Origin: Haemonchus contortus
Taxonomy: Eukaryota > Nematoda > Chromadorea > Rhabditida > Trichostrongylidae
Length of the DNA: 64,000 nt
Assembly: GCA_000469685.2 (NCBI GenBank)
Contig: LS997566.1
Location: 32,540,996-32,604,995, forward strand
Direction of reading: 5' to 3'
Shown: one piece after another, positions 23,101-35,800 of the stretch
Layout of the letters: every line of letters begins with the position of its first letter
Numbering within the stretch: the first letter of the stretch is position 1
Position numbers and translations under genes: made by a program
The notes under the pieces: generated by a model
Databases searched by the model: none
What the model was told of the DNA's origin: nothing
What the model saw: only the letters and a program-made list of their open reading frames with translations

Positions 23101-26100
23101 CCGAGAGTCACACGTCGACAGCTAATCAGCCCAACTTTTCATCCACTCAGAGAAACAGCTGTAGTGAGCCTTCGGGAGCAGCTGAAGGACAGCGTCTTGG
23201 CATGGAATGGAGTAAGCCTCAACGAAATGATAACGAGTCAGTGAAAAAAAAACGAAAGAAAAAACGGCAGTGGCAGGTTTCACTTCTTTTAAGAGTGAGC
23301 GGTGATCGCGATGACGCTACGTCTACGGATAGCCGGGTCGATCTAAGAAGAACTTCTACTCCTCTAGGTTGTCACTTAGCAGGTCGTTTTTCTTTATCAT
23401 GCGTAACTGTTGCTCTTGTGATGAGCATATGTCGAAGTTCATTATAACACAAAGTTTAGGGGACCTCGCGAACGCATTTGGTCGAATTCCTCCAATACAT
23501 TATCCGGAGAATCCGGCTGCTTACAATGCTAAGCGGTTGGAGAGGTTTGCATGTTGTGATGGTGTTCATGAGCATATCATCCCTATAGTTCTTTTCTAGT
23601 TCTCCAGCAGGCAATCTCGACAGTGTAACTTTGCCTGCCACGTCTGAACTGTGTGACAAACGGTGCGCTGAAAGTGCCACACATAGAGAGCCATCGGAAC
23701 ATCATTACGCTGAACCTGGAGTTATGAGAGCCCCACCGCCACCGCAAAGGTAGTTTATGAAACTATAGTGATTAAGTGTAAAGACACACTGTGTGATGTG
23801 ATAATAAAGTTGTACAACTTGGTACGGTAAAATAGGAAGATATCAAAACTGCAGCAGTGAAAGGTATGTCAGCATAGGGAGACTTATGATATCGTTGCAC
23901 TTGTCGTGGGATGAGTGAGTGAAGGTTCATTCAAGAGCTCGCTCTGCCATATTCTTGTGCACTGGTAGGGATCGCCTTTGAGCAACGCTTTATTTTTAGC
24001 GTTTTCGATCGTTTCTCCCCGGCAATTCTTCTGATACAGTCACGGTTTTCAGATTGTCATCAACCATTTTCTACAATTTGAGAGTTTACCTTCGAATATA
24101 CTCTATTACTGGTTGCTTATGATAAAGCCGTAGTGTTCACAGGTTATCCGTCATCCATCCGAACTACGGTCAACATGGCTATTATGAACAACCCAGGCGC
24201 GGACAAAGCGATCAACAGCCGTACCGTATGAGTGTATGTTTATGATTCACAGCAAATGTTTTTTTTTCTCTCTACTTCCGCTATATGCACTGCGCGTAGT
24301 TGAGCTCGCCGTAATCGCTGTATTGTAGACTAGCCTTGATCCTTCTGTGCAGGATTTTGAGTTTAAGCCTTCTTTCACTGAAGGCTTGTTTCAAATCGAA
24401 TATATTTTTTCAGGTTCAGGTCCCATCCAGAGCTGAACCGATTTATGCTAAGGTACAACGTGTCAGTGCTAATAAGATTCACCCGCGTGCCAGCTACCAG
24501 GTATGGACGATGCGGAGTAAAACTCATTCGGTCGAATTAGCCAATCTTTTAGGGATTATGCCGTCCCGAATCTGTGAGCACAGTGGCAAGTGAAAGGCCT
24601 CCTGAGAGTACTGAAACAGACAAAATGAATGGAGAAATTGATAGAATGTTCGAATTTGTAGAGGTAAATTATAGTCATTACTGCATTAAGTTGTGCCATT
24701 TTTAGTCATTTGTTATTTTCGTGTTTTGACCATCATTTTTGAATAGATTTTAATTTGCCTCGGACGATCGTAAGATGGTGAATCTAAAGCTACGAGTAGA
24801 AGTGCTTATTTGAGTTTCGTATTGACAAATTGGCTGAAGTGCTTGCGCACGGTAAATATACCTGAAGGTTAAAATGTGTAATCCAAAGCAGCTTTGAATT
24901 TTAGGATCACGATGGATTGAGCACTCTGGGACGCGAAACAGAATCAGAAAATATGAGCAGTGTAGTGAAACATGGTGATTATGGAATTGTTAGAGGCGAC
25001 GTCGTAGGACAAACTCCTGACTTTTCCACAGTGCCTCCACATCCTTTGACGCCGCGTGGTGGGCCAACCAGTACCAGACCGAGTCGACCAGACCAACCTT
25101 TGAAATATTCCGTGAGTCATAGTAAATCTTCATCCCACCACTGTATTTCAACGAAAAGAAAATAGGGGCTCAAAGTTTCTATGATGCCTTAAATCTTTGA
25201 CAGCTACGCAGTATTTGTTCCACGTAGGTTTGGCCCAGATGGCTACCGCGGTGCGGAATAGGAGGGATGGGCGGGCAGCGAAAAGAGTTGCCTTAATTTC
25301 ATGAAAGCCAGTGTGCGCCGCTTCAACTACTCTTCTTCTTTTATCACATGATAAGTTGAGAGTCAAACATTGAGATTTTGTTGAGACGTTTGAACGGCTG
25401 AATCCAGAGAAAAACACAAATAGTTGTTGGTCTTCAGCTTACACAAGTTTCTGACTGCACTGCATACGTTTACGCATTCAAATAGCTATACTTTGAAATC
25501 TGGCTGCTTTCAGGCCATCATCAGCCGTAACGGCAGAAAATTCGTTGTCCCCCTCGTGAGTCACATCGCCAGTACAGTTTGTGAGAGGGTCTTTTCTGAA
25601 CGAACACTCCTCCCTCTTACTGCGCAATAAGCACAAAACATGCATTGATTACAATGCTCTCCAACTCTTTTCAAATTCTTCTTTTAGATTAGTGGCTATC
25701 GTGATATGCAGCGTGCACAGCGCATAGGTCAGATATCATCTGATGCTCCCCCTCGATTCTCACCACTTACGGCTCCAACTCCTGGCATTGGTGTGAGTAC
25801 CTACAAGTCGAGAGAAGGAACGGTTGGAGAGAAGGTTCGTCAATAGTGTTTTTCATTTATTTGATATCAAGAACCGCCTCTTTCCAGGTAAGCACTATCA
25901 GTCGATATTCTCGTCCCAATACACAACCATCCGCTCTTGCAACATCGACACCTGTCAATTCTCCTGCTGGTACGGGGTTCTCTCAGGGTATGTTTTCTTG
26001 ATTAAGGTATTGCCTCAATGGTGATTACCCTGAATACATCGCTTAGGGCCACCTGAAGTGCCGAATCTTGATGATTCCTTTGTAAGCACAATCACAACTG

Positions 26101-29100
26101 CGAGCCATCTTCATGACGCTCATGAGGAATACAAACGTCAAATTGCTGTATGACTTGAATTTCCGTATCTTCTGTTGATGCCTCTTGATAGCATATGACT
26201 GTTAACGTTTTCAGAAGCTAAATCATCAAATCCGTGTTCAAGAAGAGCAGATAGAAATGACTCTGAAAGTGCTGGCACTGGCACGTAAGAAGCAGAAGTC
26301 CATGCAAGAGGTGGGTCGCAGTTTATGAATACGAAACTTCGGTAACTTCTTACAAAGCTCGGGGAGTCATAAGTCTTTGTCGTTATACTTCAGCTATCTG
26401 CGCAGCGTACCCTTCTGTTGGCTCGCGAACGTCTCGAACTTCTGCGATGTGAGGTAAACCGTATCTCTGCCCTCGCAGCTGTGCGCAACCCACCTCCTCC
26501 TGTCAGCCGAGAACTGCGGGGAACAATGACGATATCAAATATCACAGTTCACCTGAATCGAAGTTTCTGTCAGCGTCAGTATGATCAGGGTATGTTCAAA
26601 TATCTACATGCTCTATTAAAGGAACTATTTCACTTGAGGGTGCTTCCTACCTAGGCGTTGGAGCTTTGTTATGGGGGCTGAGAATTACAAAATGTACTTC
26701 AGATACATCATATGCGCTTCTGATCCTTCTCAAGTGCGGTGCAGAAGTGGAGGCAACTGGACCGATTTCCCTGTTAGCTCATCAACCTATTCGAATTCGT
26801 CAACTAACCTTCGCTGAGCATGTCCAGTTTTCAAATCTACCTGTCGATTTCAATGTGGTCGTAGAAGTGTATGCTATGGTTAGTAGTTTCTAACACAGCA
26901 AAATTCTTTTCTTTCAATCAGACACAAATGTAGATGTTTATGCTCTGAATCTCAATCTACTTTCAGAAGTTGCCCACCGCCAAGCAAACCGATCAGTCAT
27001 GCGCTACAAACATTGCAAACAAGTGTCGTAATCTACTCAATCCAGCCTGTAAACTCTTTTTTGAATTTTGCTAATTACCTCTTTTCTTCCAGAAGTTTCA
27101 TACGTTGTATCACGTTCGCTTGTGACAACTGGTTCCCCTTCTATATTATTTTCCGTGGCATTAGCTGCATTTGTTTGAAAATACTTCTGATTTCAGTGAC
27201 TCGTCCAGGCCGTGCAGCATATCGTAGCGATCCACAGGCGTCCGAGTTTGCTCGTTGTGGATACATAATTTTGAATAGGGACACGGTTGGCGCCAATAAA
27301 TTCTATCTGGACGAGGCAGAATACCCATTAGAAGGCATAATTGAAGTGTATGCGCGCTGCACCACCCTTCCTCCAGCAATAGAGGTCGACAATCGAGGAT
27401 TCTTGGTAGGTTATTCTTGATGTCCTGACGTATTCTGTATTTTTGTTTCCACTTAAATGACAATACTATTTTCAATCCTCATATTTAACAAAGAGATCGA
27501 ATCTATAGTGAATAAATCAGTTCTTTGGATTAAGCAAGCTTAAAATTTTTTCTCAAAGCTTAAAACTCCTCCTAAAGTATTGAAGGGAACCACAGTATAT
27601 TGAAGGGAACCACAACACTTGCACCTTCCACCGGCATTCATTTCATAATCAGATCATCTGGCCTTATTGAGGAAGACTTAGGGAAACTGCCTTCTCCAAA
27701 TTAGAAAGAATACATCATTTTCACAGTGTTCCACTCTGAACCTAGTGAGCTGAGCTGCTGTCTTCAATATCCATATTCTCGAATGTCATTTTCATATATA
27801 GGTGACATAGACAATATCCCTCTTGTTATTTAGAGACGATAGTCCTCTTGTTATTTAGCTTAAAAATTCTTTTTGGCAGTTGAATCCTTCTAGTTCGCTT
27901 GTTTTGAGAATATAAATTTGGCGGTGTAAAATCTTTAAATAAACAGACGATGTATCAAACGGTGAGCGGCATGGCATCATGGGAACGCTACTGGGCCGTC
28001 TTGCGTCGTGGTATGGTTTATTTCTGGCGATATCCGGACGATGAATCACTGGAAAAGGTTCTGTCCCTTTAGCTGTTTTGTTTTAATTCTTTTTGCGGAT
28101 ACTTCTATCTGCTCTTTCTTTCTTTTCTCTTTCTTTCTGCATCATTATAAGGTAATTGAGATGCTTCTGTTTACATCTGTCAATGTTCACCTACTGTATT
28201 CGCTTTTTCACACCTTGCAGTATTAGCTCTGTGGCGGTGTGCCTTTGCGTGCCCTTAGCTACAATAGCTTCAAGTAAAACATCGAACCACTTTTTTGCTT
28301 GTAGTTGCTTAGATATTAATCTCGATGTGAGGTCCTTCCATTCTTTCATGTTGGTAAGATCATGCACCTAACTTGTAATTTCCCTGTTCCATCCAAACAC
28401 GTTTGCGGACTCTTCAGTGATATTCTTGATTGGCAACTCCGTCTCAAGCTGAGTGACATTGTTTGCAGCGTCCAGTGGCGTTCATGGATCTGAGTAAGTG
28501 CACGAATGACGAAGTCGTGGCCTGCAACCCAGAACAGTGTCCACGCGAGAATTCTTTCAGTATTGATATGCTGGTGACTACAACACCTTCAATGATGGAG
28601 AAGAAACGGTATGTTTGGATCGATAAAAATCGCGCTTACTGTAAAAACTTCCCCGGGATTAACCTTTTGACGACAATGGCACCCAATTTTGGGTGCCACC
28701 ATACTTTCTTGTTCCCTACCAATTGCTAGACTCAGTAAGTCAGTGAAAGGATTTCCTCCTGGGAAAGTGCTACCCACCGGTGGGTGCCAGGCGTGCGCGA
28801 AAGGAGGAGAGCGTGGTCCTATGGGTGCGACACGTCGAAATTCGCATTGTCGTCAAAGGGTTAAATACACAGTAGCCTGGAGGTAGACATAAAGTGAAAG
28901 GAGCTGTATAATAGATTTGCGAAAGTCTTGTGATGGGTGATTTGGGTGATTAAAGTGAATCATTGAGTAGAGGGAAAGTAGTTTAGCTTGATTGGGTTGA
29001 GGGTGTGAAGCAGTTATTACCGTAGCATGTGGGGTGGTGTTCTTAGTAGACTGGTTATGTTCGAGTATGTGACGTCATCAGTAGAGGGAACACGTTTGCG

Positions 29101-29245
29101 GTCAGTCACGACATTTCGAGGAAGAACATTTCGTGGAAGCGTTCACTCTCCTGATTTCAGTGTGTTGCTCTCTGCGGATTCTAACGAGCTTCTCCATGCC
29201 TGGCTGCAGGCCTTGAATGAAACGTTGTCGGTGCTCAGAGGGTAG
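11184..29245 (+). CDS. ani-1: Anillin (ani-1-like), ~35 exons
   Basis: Anillin scaffolds actin, myosin II, septins and RhoA at the cytokinetic ring. Exons: 11184-11288, 11447-11590, 11719-11832, 11915-12022, 12398-12508, 12587-12661, 12785-12880, 13459-13569, 14516-14588, 19765-19877, 20476-20625, 21032-21151, 21314-21721, 21820-22006, 22418-22529, 22595-22926, 23047-23367, 23460-23544, 23600-23749, 24143-24233, 24414-24500, 24553-24663, 24905-25111, 25688-25792, 25888-25987, 26047-26147, 26215-26310, 26394-26589, 26655-26878, 26967-27027, 27093-27131, 27197-27405, 27947-28057, 28469-28608, 29161-29245. All phases agree: 4,878 nt, about 1,625 aa. The N-terminal ~1,230 residues are low-complexity, with a basic KKKRKKKR near 855. 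A coiled-coil and anillin homology region spans about 1,235-1,514. The PH domain spans about 1,515-1,625 (RYWAVLRRGMVYFWRYPDDE, then FMDLSKCTN, ending in the tryptophan helix LLHAWLQALNETL). The 5' end is unresolved: the start may be ATG 11211 after trans-splicing at 11183, or lie upstream. The exon 12 acceptor and the exon 14 donor (GTTTCA) are weak. The long N-terminus favours ani-1 over ani-2/ani-3. Confidence 0.9.
13255..13325. ncRNA. Perfect 25-bp hairpin in anillin intron 7
   Basis: The left arm 13255-13279 (starting GCATCAGCTCTCGAGG) is the exact reverse complement of 13301-13325. The 21-base interval contains a further GGATGC/GCATCC pairing, so the whole 71 bases fold into one rod. 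It could be an intronic small-RNA precursor or a very young miniature foldback. The perfect pairing is closer to a foldback or siRNA hairpin than to a typical old miRNA. Confidence 0.4.
15116..15286. mobile_element. GC-rich foldback element in anillin intron 9
   Basis: The segment starting CTTTCAGACCTCGACG at 15116 is inverted at the other end (CGTCGAGGTCTGAAAG ending 15286). The arms continue inward through a CCGT-rich stretch and a GACGCGTGCGTGCTGC/GCAGCACGCACGCGTC match. High GC sets it apart from the intron around it. Short inverted matches continue in the centre. It looks like a small MITE; no target duplication was identified. Confidence 0.6.
15287..18958. other. Anillin intron 9, middle part: degenerate, no exon
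   Basis: The exon ending at 14588 (phase 1) joins the exon at 19765 in phase, so no exon is needed in this 5.2-kb intron. Several mid-length open frames on both strands (for example 17045-17323 minus and 17930-18289 plus) have no recognised domain. A GC-rich patch lies at about 15760-15910. Old retroelement debris is possible but I cannot name it. Confidence 0.4.
18959..19466. mobile_element. Tc/mariner-type MITE in anillin intron 9
   Basis: The terminal inverted repeat is CAGTAGCGCTCAAAAGTATT at 18959, matched inverted by GAATACTTTCGAGCGCTACTG ending at 19466. The match has a few mismatches and is flanked by TA at 18957-18958 and 19467-19468. It is about 508 bp long. A short piece reading MAKRKGLLEGP on the plus strand near 19228 could be a relic of a transposase N-terminus. 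It is non-autonomous. Confidence 0.8.
22746..22898 (+). repeat. 51-bp tandem repeat inside an anillin exon
   Basis: There are three near-identical 51-bp units (17 codons each, sharing RSQDYPSRGAEQLPRHE) within exon 22595-22926. Because the unit is a multiple of three, copy-number change would keep the frame. They lie at about residues 725-780 of the low-complexity N-terminal part of anillin. Confidence 0.85.
28659..28865. mobile_element. piggyBac-type MITE in the last anillin intron
   Basis: TTAA occurs at 28659-28662 and 28862-28865. Between them the ends are inverted repeats (CCTTTTGACGACAATG against CATTGTCGTCAAAGGG). A TTAA target duplication with ends beginning CC/CCC is the piggyBac pattern. 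Short internal inverted matches (ACCCAATTTTGGGT, CACCGGTG) are also present. It is about 200 bp and non-coding. Confidence 0.75.
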
Positions 29246-30204
29246 CCGCAAAAATCATTTTCTGATGATTCAAAAACTTTATGAATTGTTTTCTCTCAGA
29301 GAAGATTCTGTACGTAATTTTTTATCGTTTATTTTTAGATTTTTCGCATGAGTTTTTCTCGTAAAATCTGTTACTATAAAACGTATTTTGAAGAGTAATT
29401 TTTATATACTTTTAAGCTTCTTTAATTTCATCCTGGTGAAGGTTTTCGTTGAGTTTACGTCCGGTTACATTTTCATGTCATTAATGTGTGTTTCTGTTGC
29501 GCAATTCTATTTTATTTTATGGGTTACCATCTTCTGATGTTGCTGTTCTTTTGGGGCTTTAGGGCAGGACGGGCGATTCTTGAATGGTTCATGAGTTATT
29601 TTGGGTTTCGGGCGGGTAATAGGTGCTAAGATAGAAACATGAGAAAGGGTGAGGGCAGTATGAAGCTTTGATGTTTGAGAGATTAATGGTGAAGTTCAGT
29701 AATGTGTGTGCATGCTGATTTGGATACGATGGGACCCAAGTTCGCATGTGGACATCATCCTTCATCACGTCGTGCACCCGTACGGGTTCTACGTTGCGAC
29801 AATGTAATTTGAGAAATACCTGAGGTGCTGACTGAAAAACCGTCTTGCCTGGATTTTAAGATGCATGAGTGGATGTCAGTAACATCAGCGGTACGAATAA
29901 TATAAAGTCATTGAGTAGGACCAAAACACAGTGTTATTTTTTCTCGAGTCAAATAGCGGTAATTTTCTTTCTATATTTACTGCGTCATGCAGTAATTTGA
30001 AAAATGCCGTGTTTTGACATTGTTATCCGTATTTTCTGACCATATCGTGTATTCTTCCTTTTTTTGTTATTGCATTTGGTTACAGTTATTTGTTATCAAG
30101 TTATCGTATGCAGAAATAAATTGTCTGGGAAGTTAGTAAGCAAATAGTAGAAAATAGCCGGTTGACAGTTTATGTGGATGTCTAGTTGGCTATATGGTTG
30201 ATTT
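29246..30204. other. Anillin 3' flank, no gene seen
   Basis: This is AT-rich sequence after the anillin stop. No close AATAAA follows the stop; one occurs at about 30116. No exon or repeat is supported. Confidence 0.4.
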
Positions 30205-30470
30205 TTGTGGTTAGTGGCGTATTTCATAACGTATGGTCATTGTGTTCGAATTCTAAATCGGTATCCGCCTAGGCCAATCAAGTCTTCCATCCCTCCGGGT
30301 CGGTTAGTTGGTACCGAACTCTGGGAGGAGAAAAACACTGACTTGTACATCCGCTAGCTACCGCAAGTCATTGTAAGGTCAAATACGCATATAGTTAGCC
30401 GCTCCGATTCTGAATGAAAGTCGAATACGTGGGCGCATCCCTCTGACGGGATTAGTTGATATCCCCAAGA
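30205..30470 (+). repeat. tRNA-derived SINE, copy 2
   Basis: Same family as 6935-7206 in the opposite orientation. It has a B-box-like GTTCGAATTCT near 30247, then GGTATCCGCCTAGGCC, TCCATCCCTCCGGGTCGG and GACTTGTACATC. It is more diverged than copy 1. It lies between the convergent ends of anillin and alpha-catenin. Confidence 0.75.
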
Positions 30471-32865
30471 CTGTCCTTTATGCACTATCATACAAAGCCT
30501 CCCTAGAGCTCGTCGATGTATGAATGCCTACGTGTCTCACCTGGTCCATTCAACAATTGCTAAATGAGGGAGCAAAGTTTTTGCGAAAAGTCGTGCTAAA
30601 TTCGTGAACCAGCAGCACAACAGGACATAAGTGCAGCACAAGCTTGAGAAATTGCTCACTTCTACGGCGATGCAAAACAAGGCGTATATGTTGACTTGAA
30701 CGTTACGTACTAACGCAGTTCGTCATTCGACACGAATCTCAGTGGGAACATTTTGTTGTCAGTTTTCAGAAACTGTTCTCTTTTCAGATTTTCTATACGT
30801 ATTTTGAAGACCATTGCATTCTACTATGATGGTACAGCTAATCAAATCAGATTTAAGTCTTCCTTTTTCCATCCTTTTTACATCGACTGGTTGCTGCCAG
30901 TTTTATGATGGAGCAAAATCTTTGTTGGAAACCCAGTCAAATGACTGTGATTTTAAGACTGATTCCAATAGAAATACCAAAAATTGATTAATCTATCTTC
31001 CCATTAGCAGTGCTTCGTCGAATTTAAGTAAAATAATTCTTGCCTGATTCAAGACAATCGTTATAATCGTTGTACTGCGAGGTTCTAGAAACTGGCTATG
31101 AACTTGAATTCTCTCAGATTTGTTTAGACTTCTTTCGCGTGAAGCGGACTGCACTGAGGTCCTTCTAAGGTGTTTCCTGGTTTTTGCGTGTGTTCCAGTT
31201 CCTACGTATTGATCGCTTAAATTTATCGTCTAACTCGAGCATGTATTAAATATAATGAATGATATTTGTAAGTTATGCATTTTGAATAAAACACGAATAA
31301 GGAATTACTCGGGCTAGGGTTGGACTGACGATTACTGACAGGCAAGCAAAATCACCTTACAAGCTATCTGTCGTCTGTCCCCATCTTGAGACAGAAAGAC
31401 GACACGGTGATAGTAGAGGGAGCGAGATAGCAGGCTAGACTGATATGCCGGGAGACGGGCGGCTGAATCGGTTTCATGTAATCGATTTGCCGCACGCGGC
31501 AGTAGCGGACTAGTTGCCTCCTTGCTACAGTTCTGCGTTCTTCATACAGCTGATCGATAGGGGATTATTATTTTTAGTATGATTCTACCTAATATGCCCT
31601 TCAAGATATACGGCGTCGAATGAGTTAGGATGTGAGATCTTCTCCCTAAGGGCTAGCCAAGTTCAGATAGAGCAACTGTTGTTCGTGTTTGGGGCAGTCA
31701 GCTTGCGGCGTGCGTCCCTGGGTACTGCTGTCTAATAACTCTTTCGTGTCTATCCTCACAGCCATGGTTCAATCACAGATCCTGTCGACAGCCGAGACAG
31801 AATCCTTGAGAGGCTCCGACTCATCATGAAAGGAGCTAGCCACTTAAGAAAAAAGTAAGATTAAAATCATCTTTATTTACCTGTTCAAAGTATAATATCT
31901 TGAGTGCAAAAACATTTCAATAATGGATAAAAAGCATACATTATTCAAGTGAAAAGGCAACGGTATCAATGGCAAAGAGGAATATCAAAATGATTATAGC
32001 TAAGTAATACGGGAATGATTACACGCTTGATACTGTTATGATTGGTGATCAAATACAAACAAATACAATAAGGATAAATAGATACAGTGGAAAAATTGGA
32101 CTAAATGAATGCATTGCTCTGCCTTTCTTAAATGCCATAGGATAGAGAAATAAGATATGTCCACGAAGAAGGTTGATTTTTATTGAAAAAATCTACGCTT
32201 TTTTGTTTTTGTAATATATAAAGTATATAAGGGTTACTTTGCAAAAGTTCTCCTGACCTTTTTGCACATACATGAAGCGATATGACATTCTCAAACAAAG
32301 CAAAACAAACTTGCTGTCACATATGTATAAACCCAACACGAAGCATCCATCACGCTGTGTGCCGAAATTAACCAAAATCAAACTGAACCGATTGATCTAA
32401 AATCTGCTCATGTTCTACTTTGGCTCCAAGTTACCTGAACTTTTTCCGAGCGAGAAGTCATGCGACATGAATTTTTGAACCGAAACAATTGGTAGGCTTG
32501 AGGTGAAGCAGGACGAGTTGTACGAACGCAGCACCAAATTGCTGCCCCATGATGTCGACTGTGCACGCTTTTATTATAGCGTGTTTTAAATGTTTGGTAA
32601 TCTTCGGTAAACACTCGTCCTTCTTCGCTGGACAGAACTTACTTCCCCACATAATAACTATCTGGTATCAACAATTCTTGCAAGTCAGAATGAGGGAAGA
32701 TCAACAGTTAATCGGTCAAGCTATTGACGAATCGAGTTCTGCACAAAATGAACACACATCACACATTGTAAAACCATAATGCCACATCAGCTTCAGCAGA
32801 TCGCCTTCGGGTCTGATGCTTAACGTGGCAATGTGCCAAAAAAACACTCAACCCAGACCTCCAAA
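30471..32865. other. Intergenic, convergent gene ends
   Basis: No exon is supported. The stretch at about 31480-31560 (around GCCGCACGCGGCAG) has a weak relative at 49480-49570 (around GCCGCACACGGCTG), followed in both by a GTTCTTCATACA-like segment, so it may be an unlisted dispersed repeat. A TTTATT at 32570-32575 is a possible poly(A) signal for the minus-strand alpha-catenin gene, about 290 bp past its stop. Confidence 0.4.
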
Positions 32866-35800
32866 CTACTGTACAAATTCGGCAAGAGCACGGGCTGGCG
32901 CCATCGGTCGTCGCTCGCTCGCGCGTCTTATCACGCCGTGCTTCTTTTGAACAGGCACTAACGGCTGTTTCATAGGTGGTGCCATGCGCCATTGCACTTG
33001 CGGTGCAGCAGAGTTATGACGTCGAAACTGAAATTTGAAAATCTAAACTGTTGTTTAGAGTATTTTGAACAATCACAACACGTGCACACGCTCCATGTCA
33101 ACTCGTAGTAAAAATTCACACGCTTTGTATCGAATTACAATGAGAGGTAACTTATATCCTGAGCTGTTATTCGACGGACTACCCAACACACCATGTTCTC
33201 AAATGATCTGGGGAAAGAGAAAACAGACCCGGCATAATACAAAATTTCCCCTACAAATACTGAGGCACTTATTCAGATTCACATGAGACCGCGTAGAAGA
33301 GTTGGAACCGCTGGTGTAAAGCAATTTTCAAGAAGCATCACAAGTAAAATTTGCGGTATTTTGAACTGCTGCTTACAAAGGCGCACTTTACAAACGCATC
33401 GTCACGTGTCCAATTCCGGGATCGATATCCGCCTAGGCAGACCAAACCTTTCATCCCTAGGGGTCGGTTAATTGGTACCGGACTCGTCTGGGAGGATAAA
33501 AAGCACTGACTTGTACATCGGCTGGCCACCGCAAGTCATTGCATAGGCCAAATACGCATTCAATACGCCACTAAGATTCTGAATGGGAGTCGAGTGTGGG
33601 GGCGCGTCCCTCAGGCGGGATTGATTATCTACTCAAGACTTTATCCTTTTAAGACTTACAAACTCCTACTAGAACCACTGCACTTCAGAAAAAAACATGC
33701 TCAGACTAAACACTCCACGGAATTACGACACAAATACAGCAACCAACAACACTTGTACAATACACTTTCTCACCGTCTTCCTGAGGGTGCATTGAAGAAG
33801 TACACAAAGCCATTGCTGCTTCTACGCGAGCGCGCTCGCTTTGTGCACACTATATTTTATCAGATTTCATAATGAAAATATTCACCCGCCCGAAATGTTA
33901 TTCAAATTATGAGACATACCGAGAGGGTTCACTGAAGAAACTATTTACTTATAGTTTTGATAGAAAAATAAACGTCAAACTGCACGTTTAACGAGAAAGT
34001 GACTGCGAAATCGAAAAAATTACCTTGGTACTCGCAATATATGCAGCCTTAACTGTCAATACGACTGCGCCAAGAAGATTTCTAGCGGTTTGAATTAACG
34101 ACATCGCTGACTCCAGGCCAGAAACAACTACATCATTTCCAATCTGCTGCACATCCGCTTTCACCTTGAACAGGTAGAAATACTGGGAACAAAACAAAAC
34201 AATCATAAACTGACTAGATATAATATTATTTATAATGATTAACAATTCAGGGAAGTAATCACGGCACATACCTTACTGCAAATGTTGAGCTGTTGGCAAT
34301 ACAAAGTGATTCGTGATAAGTAAGCAAACAAATCTGCCTTCGTGTTCGAGTCCACACTTTCATCGCCAATTTGTTTGGCCAGTGCATTCAACTAAAACAA
34401 GGTAATGACTCTCTTAACCACAAAATCCACCGCATTATTGGAGGAAATAATAAAAATAACGAAAAATGAAGCCTCAATCTAGGACTGTGCTAAGAAACTG
34501 TCCACTTAAATAGCTTTTCACATTTTCTATAAATCATAGTGAGGCCAAAACTGTTTTCTGATCCAGTTTTACACTAAATCAGAATGGGAAAATGCAAACT
34601 CAAAGACCTTCGATCCGTCTACGGATATTTCCTGGGCCGCGCGAATAACATCCATTGTTGTTTTCAACGGTCCATGACCTCTGAAGAAACGATTGAATAA
34701 GCATGCCATGTGAAAACGATTTTTATAAAAATCCTGTCGTACCTCGTAAAATCAGTCATGTCCGTCATAATCATGCACATATGTTTAGCTAGAACGATAA
34801 TGTCGTTTCCGCTCTCATCCCATTTCGCCACTTCCCGTTCAAACTTCGTCTGTGTGATCTGTACAAGAAGAACGGTTACTTACAAATCAATTCGTTTGAC
34901 CGTTTCATAGAATGGTAAAATAGCAAGCCCCTACACGATTTATAACAAATTGTTTCTCTGGGAAAAATTCTCGGATGCCTAGAAAGTCGGTTTCCTAGGT
35001 TAGTTCCAAAAAATGATAGTGAAACACTCTGACAAACATGAAACTCACTTTGAACACATCGATCTGTTCCTGAATCTTCTTTTTGTCTTCTTCAGGCAAT
35101 CGACGCATGATTTTCTGCTGGTTCTCGCCCTCTGAGATCTGCAAACAAACAAGCAGTGAAGAAAGCACTTTCAAAGAATATTCCTCGAATAATTTCAAAC
35201 TTTCTAGCTTGAATGCATTTCTACAACAACTAGAATATAGAAAATTGAAAACCGATTAGTTCATAACTAGTCCGCGAGACAATAAGGCCTTTTCTCGAGG
35301 GAAATAAAAATTAACTAACCCGACTAGTATTATCATGAACATTCGTTTGACCATCATCTTCGTACTCGTTGTCGGAGTCCACGTCCTCTGGATGCCGATT
35401 AACAAGTAAAGCATTTCGGATTTCTTTCACAGCGTCATGAACCAATGTGCAAGCATTGATAAATTCATCAGAGTCACGATCTCTGAAACATCAGTTTTGA
35501 AATCTGATGACAGCAAGAAAAGGTGGGAATATACAGGAACGTCACGACGCTCTCGAACTAATCCAAAATTTCATTTTGCAGTTTCCAGAATTCTTTGGCG
35601 TTAGAATTACCTTTCCTCTTGAGTTGAATTTGTGCCAGTTGCCTCCAGACGTGTGACGACGGCTTCAGCGCGAATGGCATATTGGCTCAACACTGACAAC
35701 AAGATACTCGCAGGATGGCAAAAATATTTGACAACATGATTCGAAACTGACTCTCGTCTCTCAATCTCCTCGTTGCTAACTTGACCCTATCAGTGTAGGT

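Noticed and set aside
23277..23293. Intron starting at GTTTCA after the basic run in anillin
   Set aside because: The only nearby acceptor would leave a 17-base intron. Continuing the exon to 23367 gives the phase needed by the next exon.
29027..29160. Extension of the last anillin exon upstream (start near 29086)
   Set aside because: The frame is open, but that acceptor does not fit the phase of the previous exon. The TTTCAG at 29160 does, and it restores the PH-domain alignment.
32408..32652. Minus-strand exon-like frames downstream of alpha-catenin
   Set aside because: Two overlapping frames are open and a donor-like site exists, but the alpha-catenin stop lies upstream at 32866 and no family similarity is seen.
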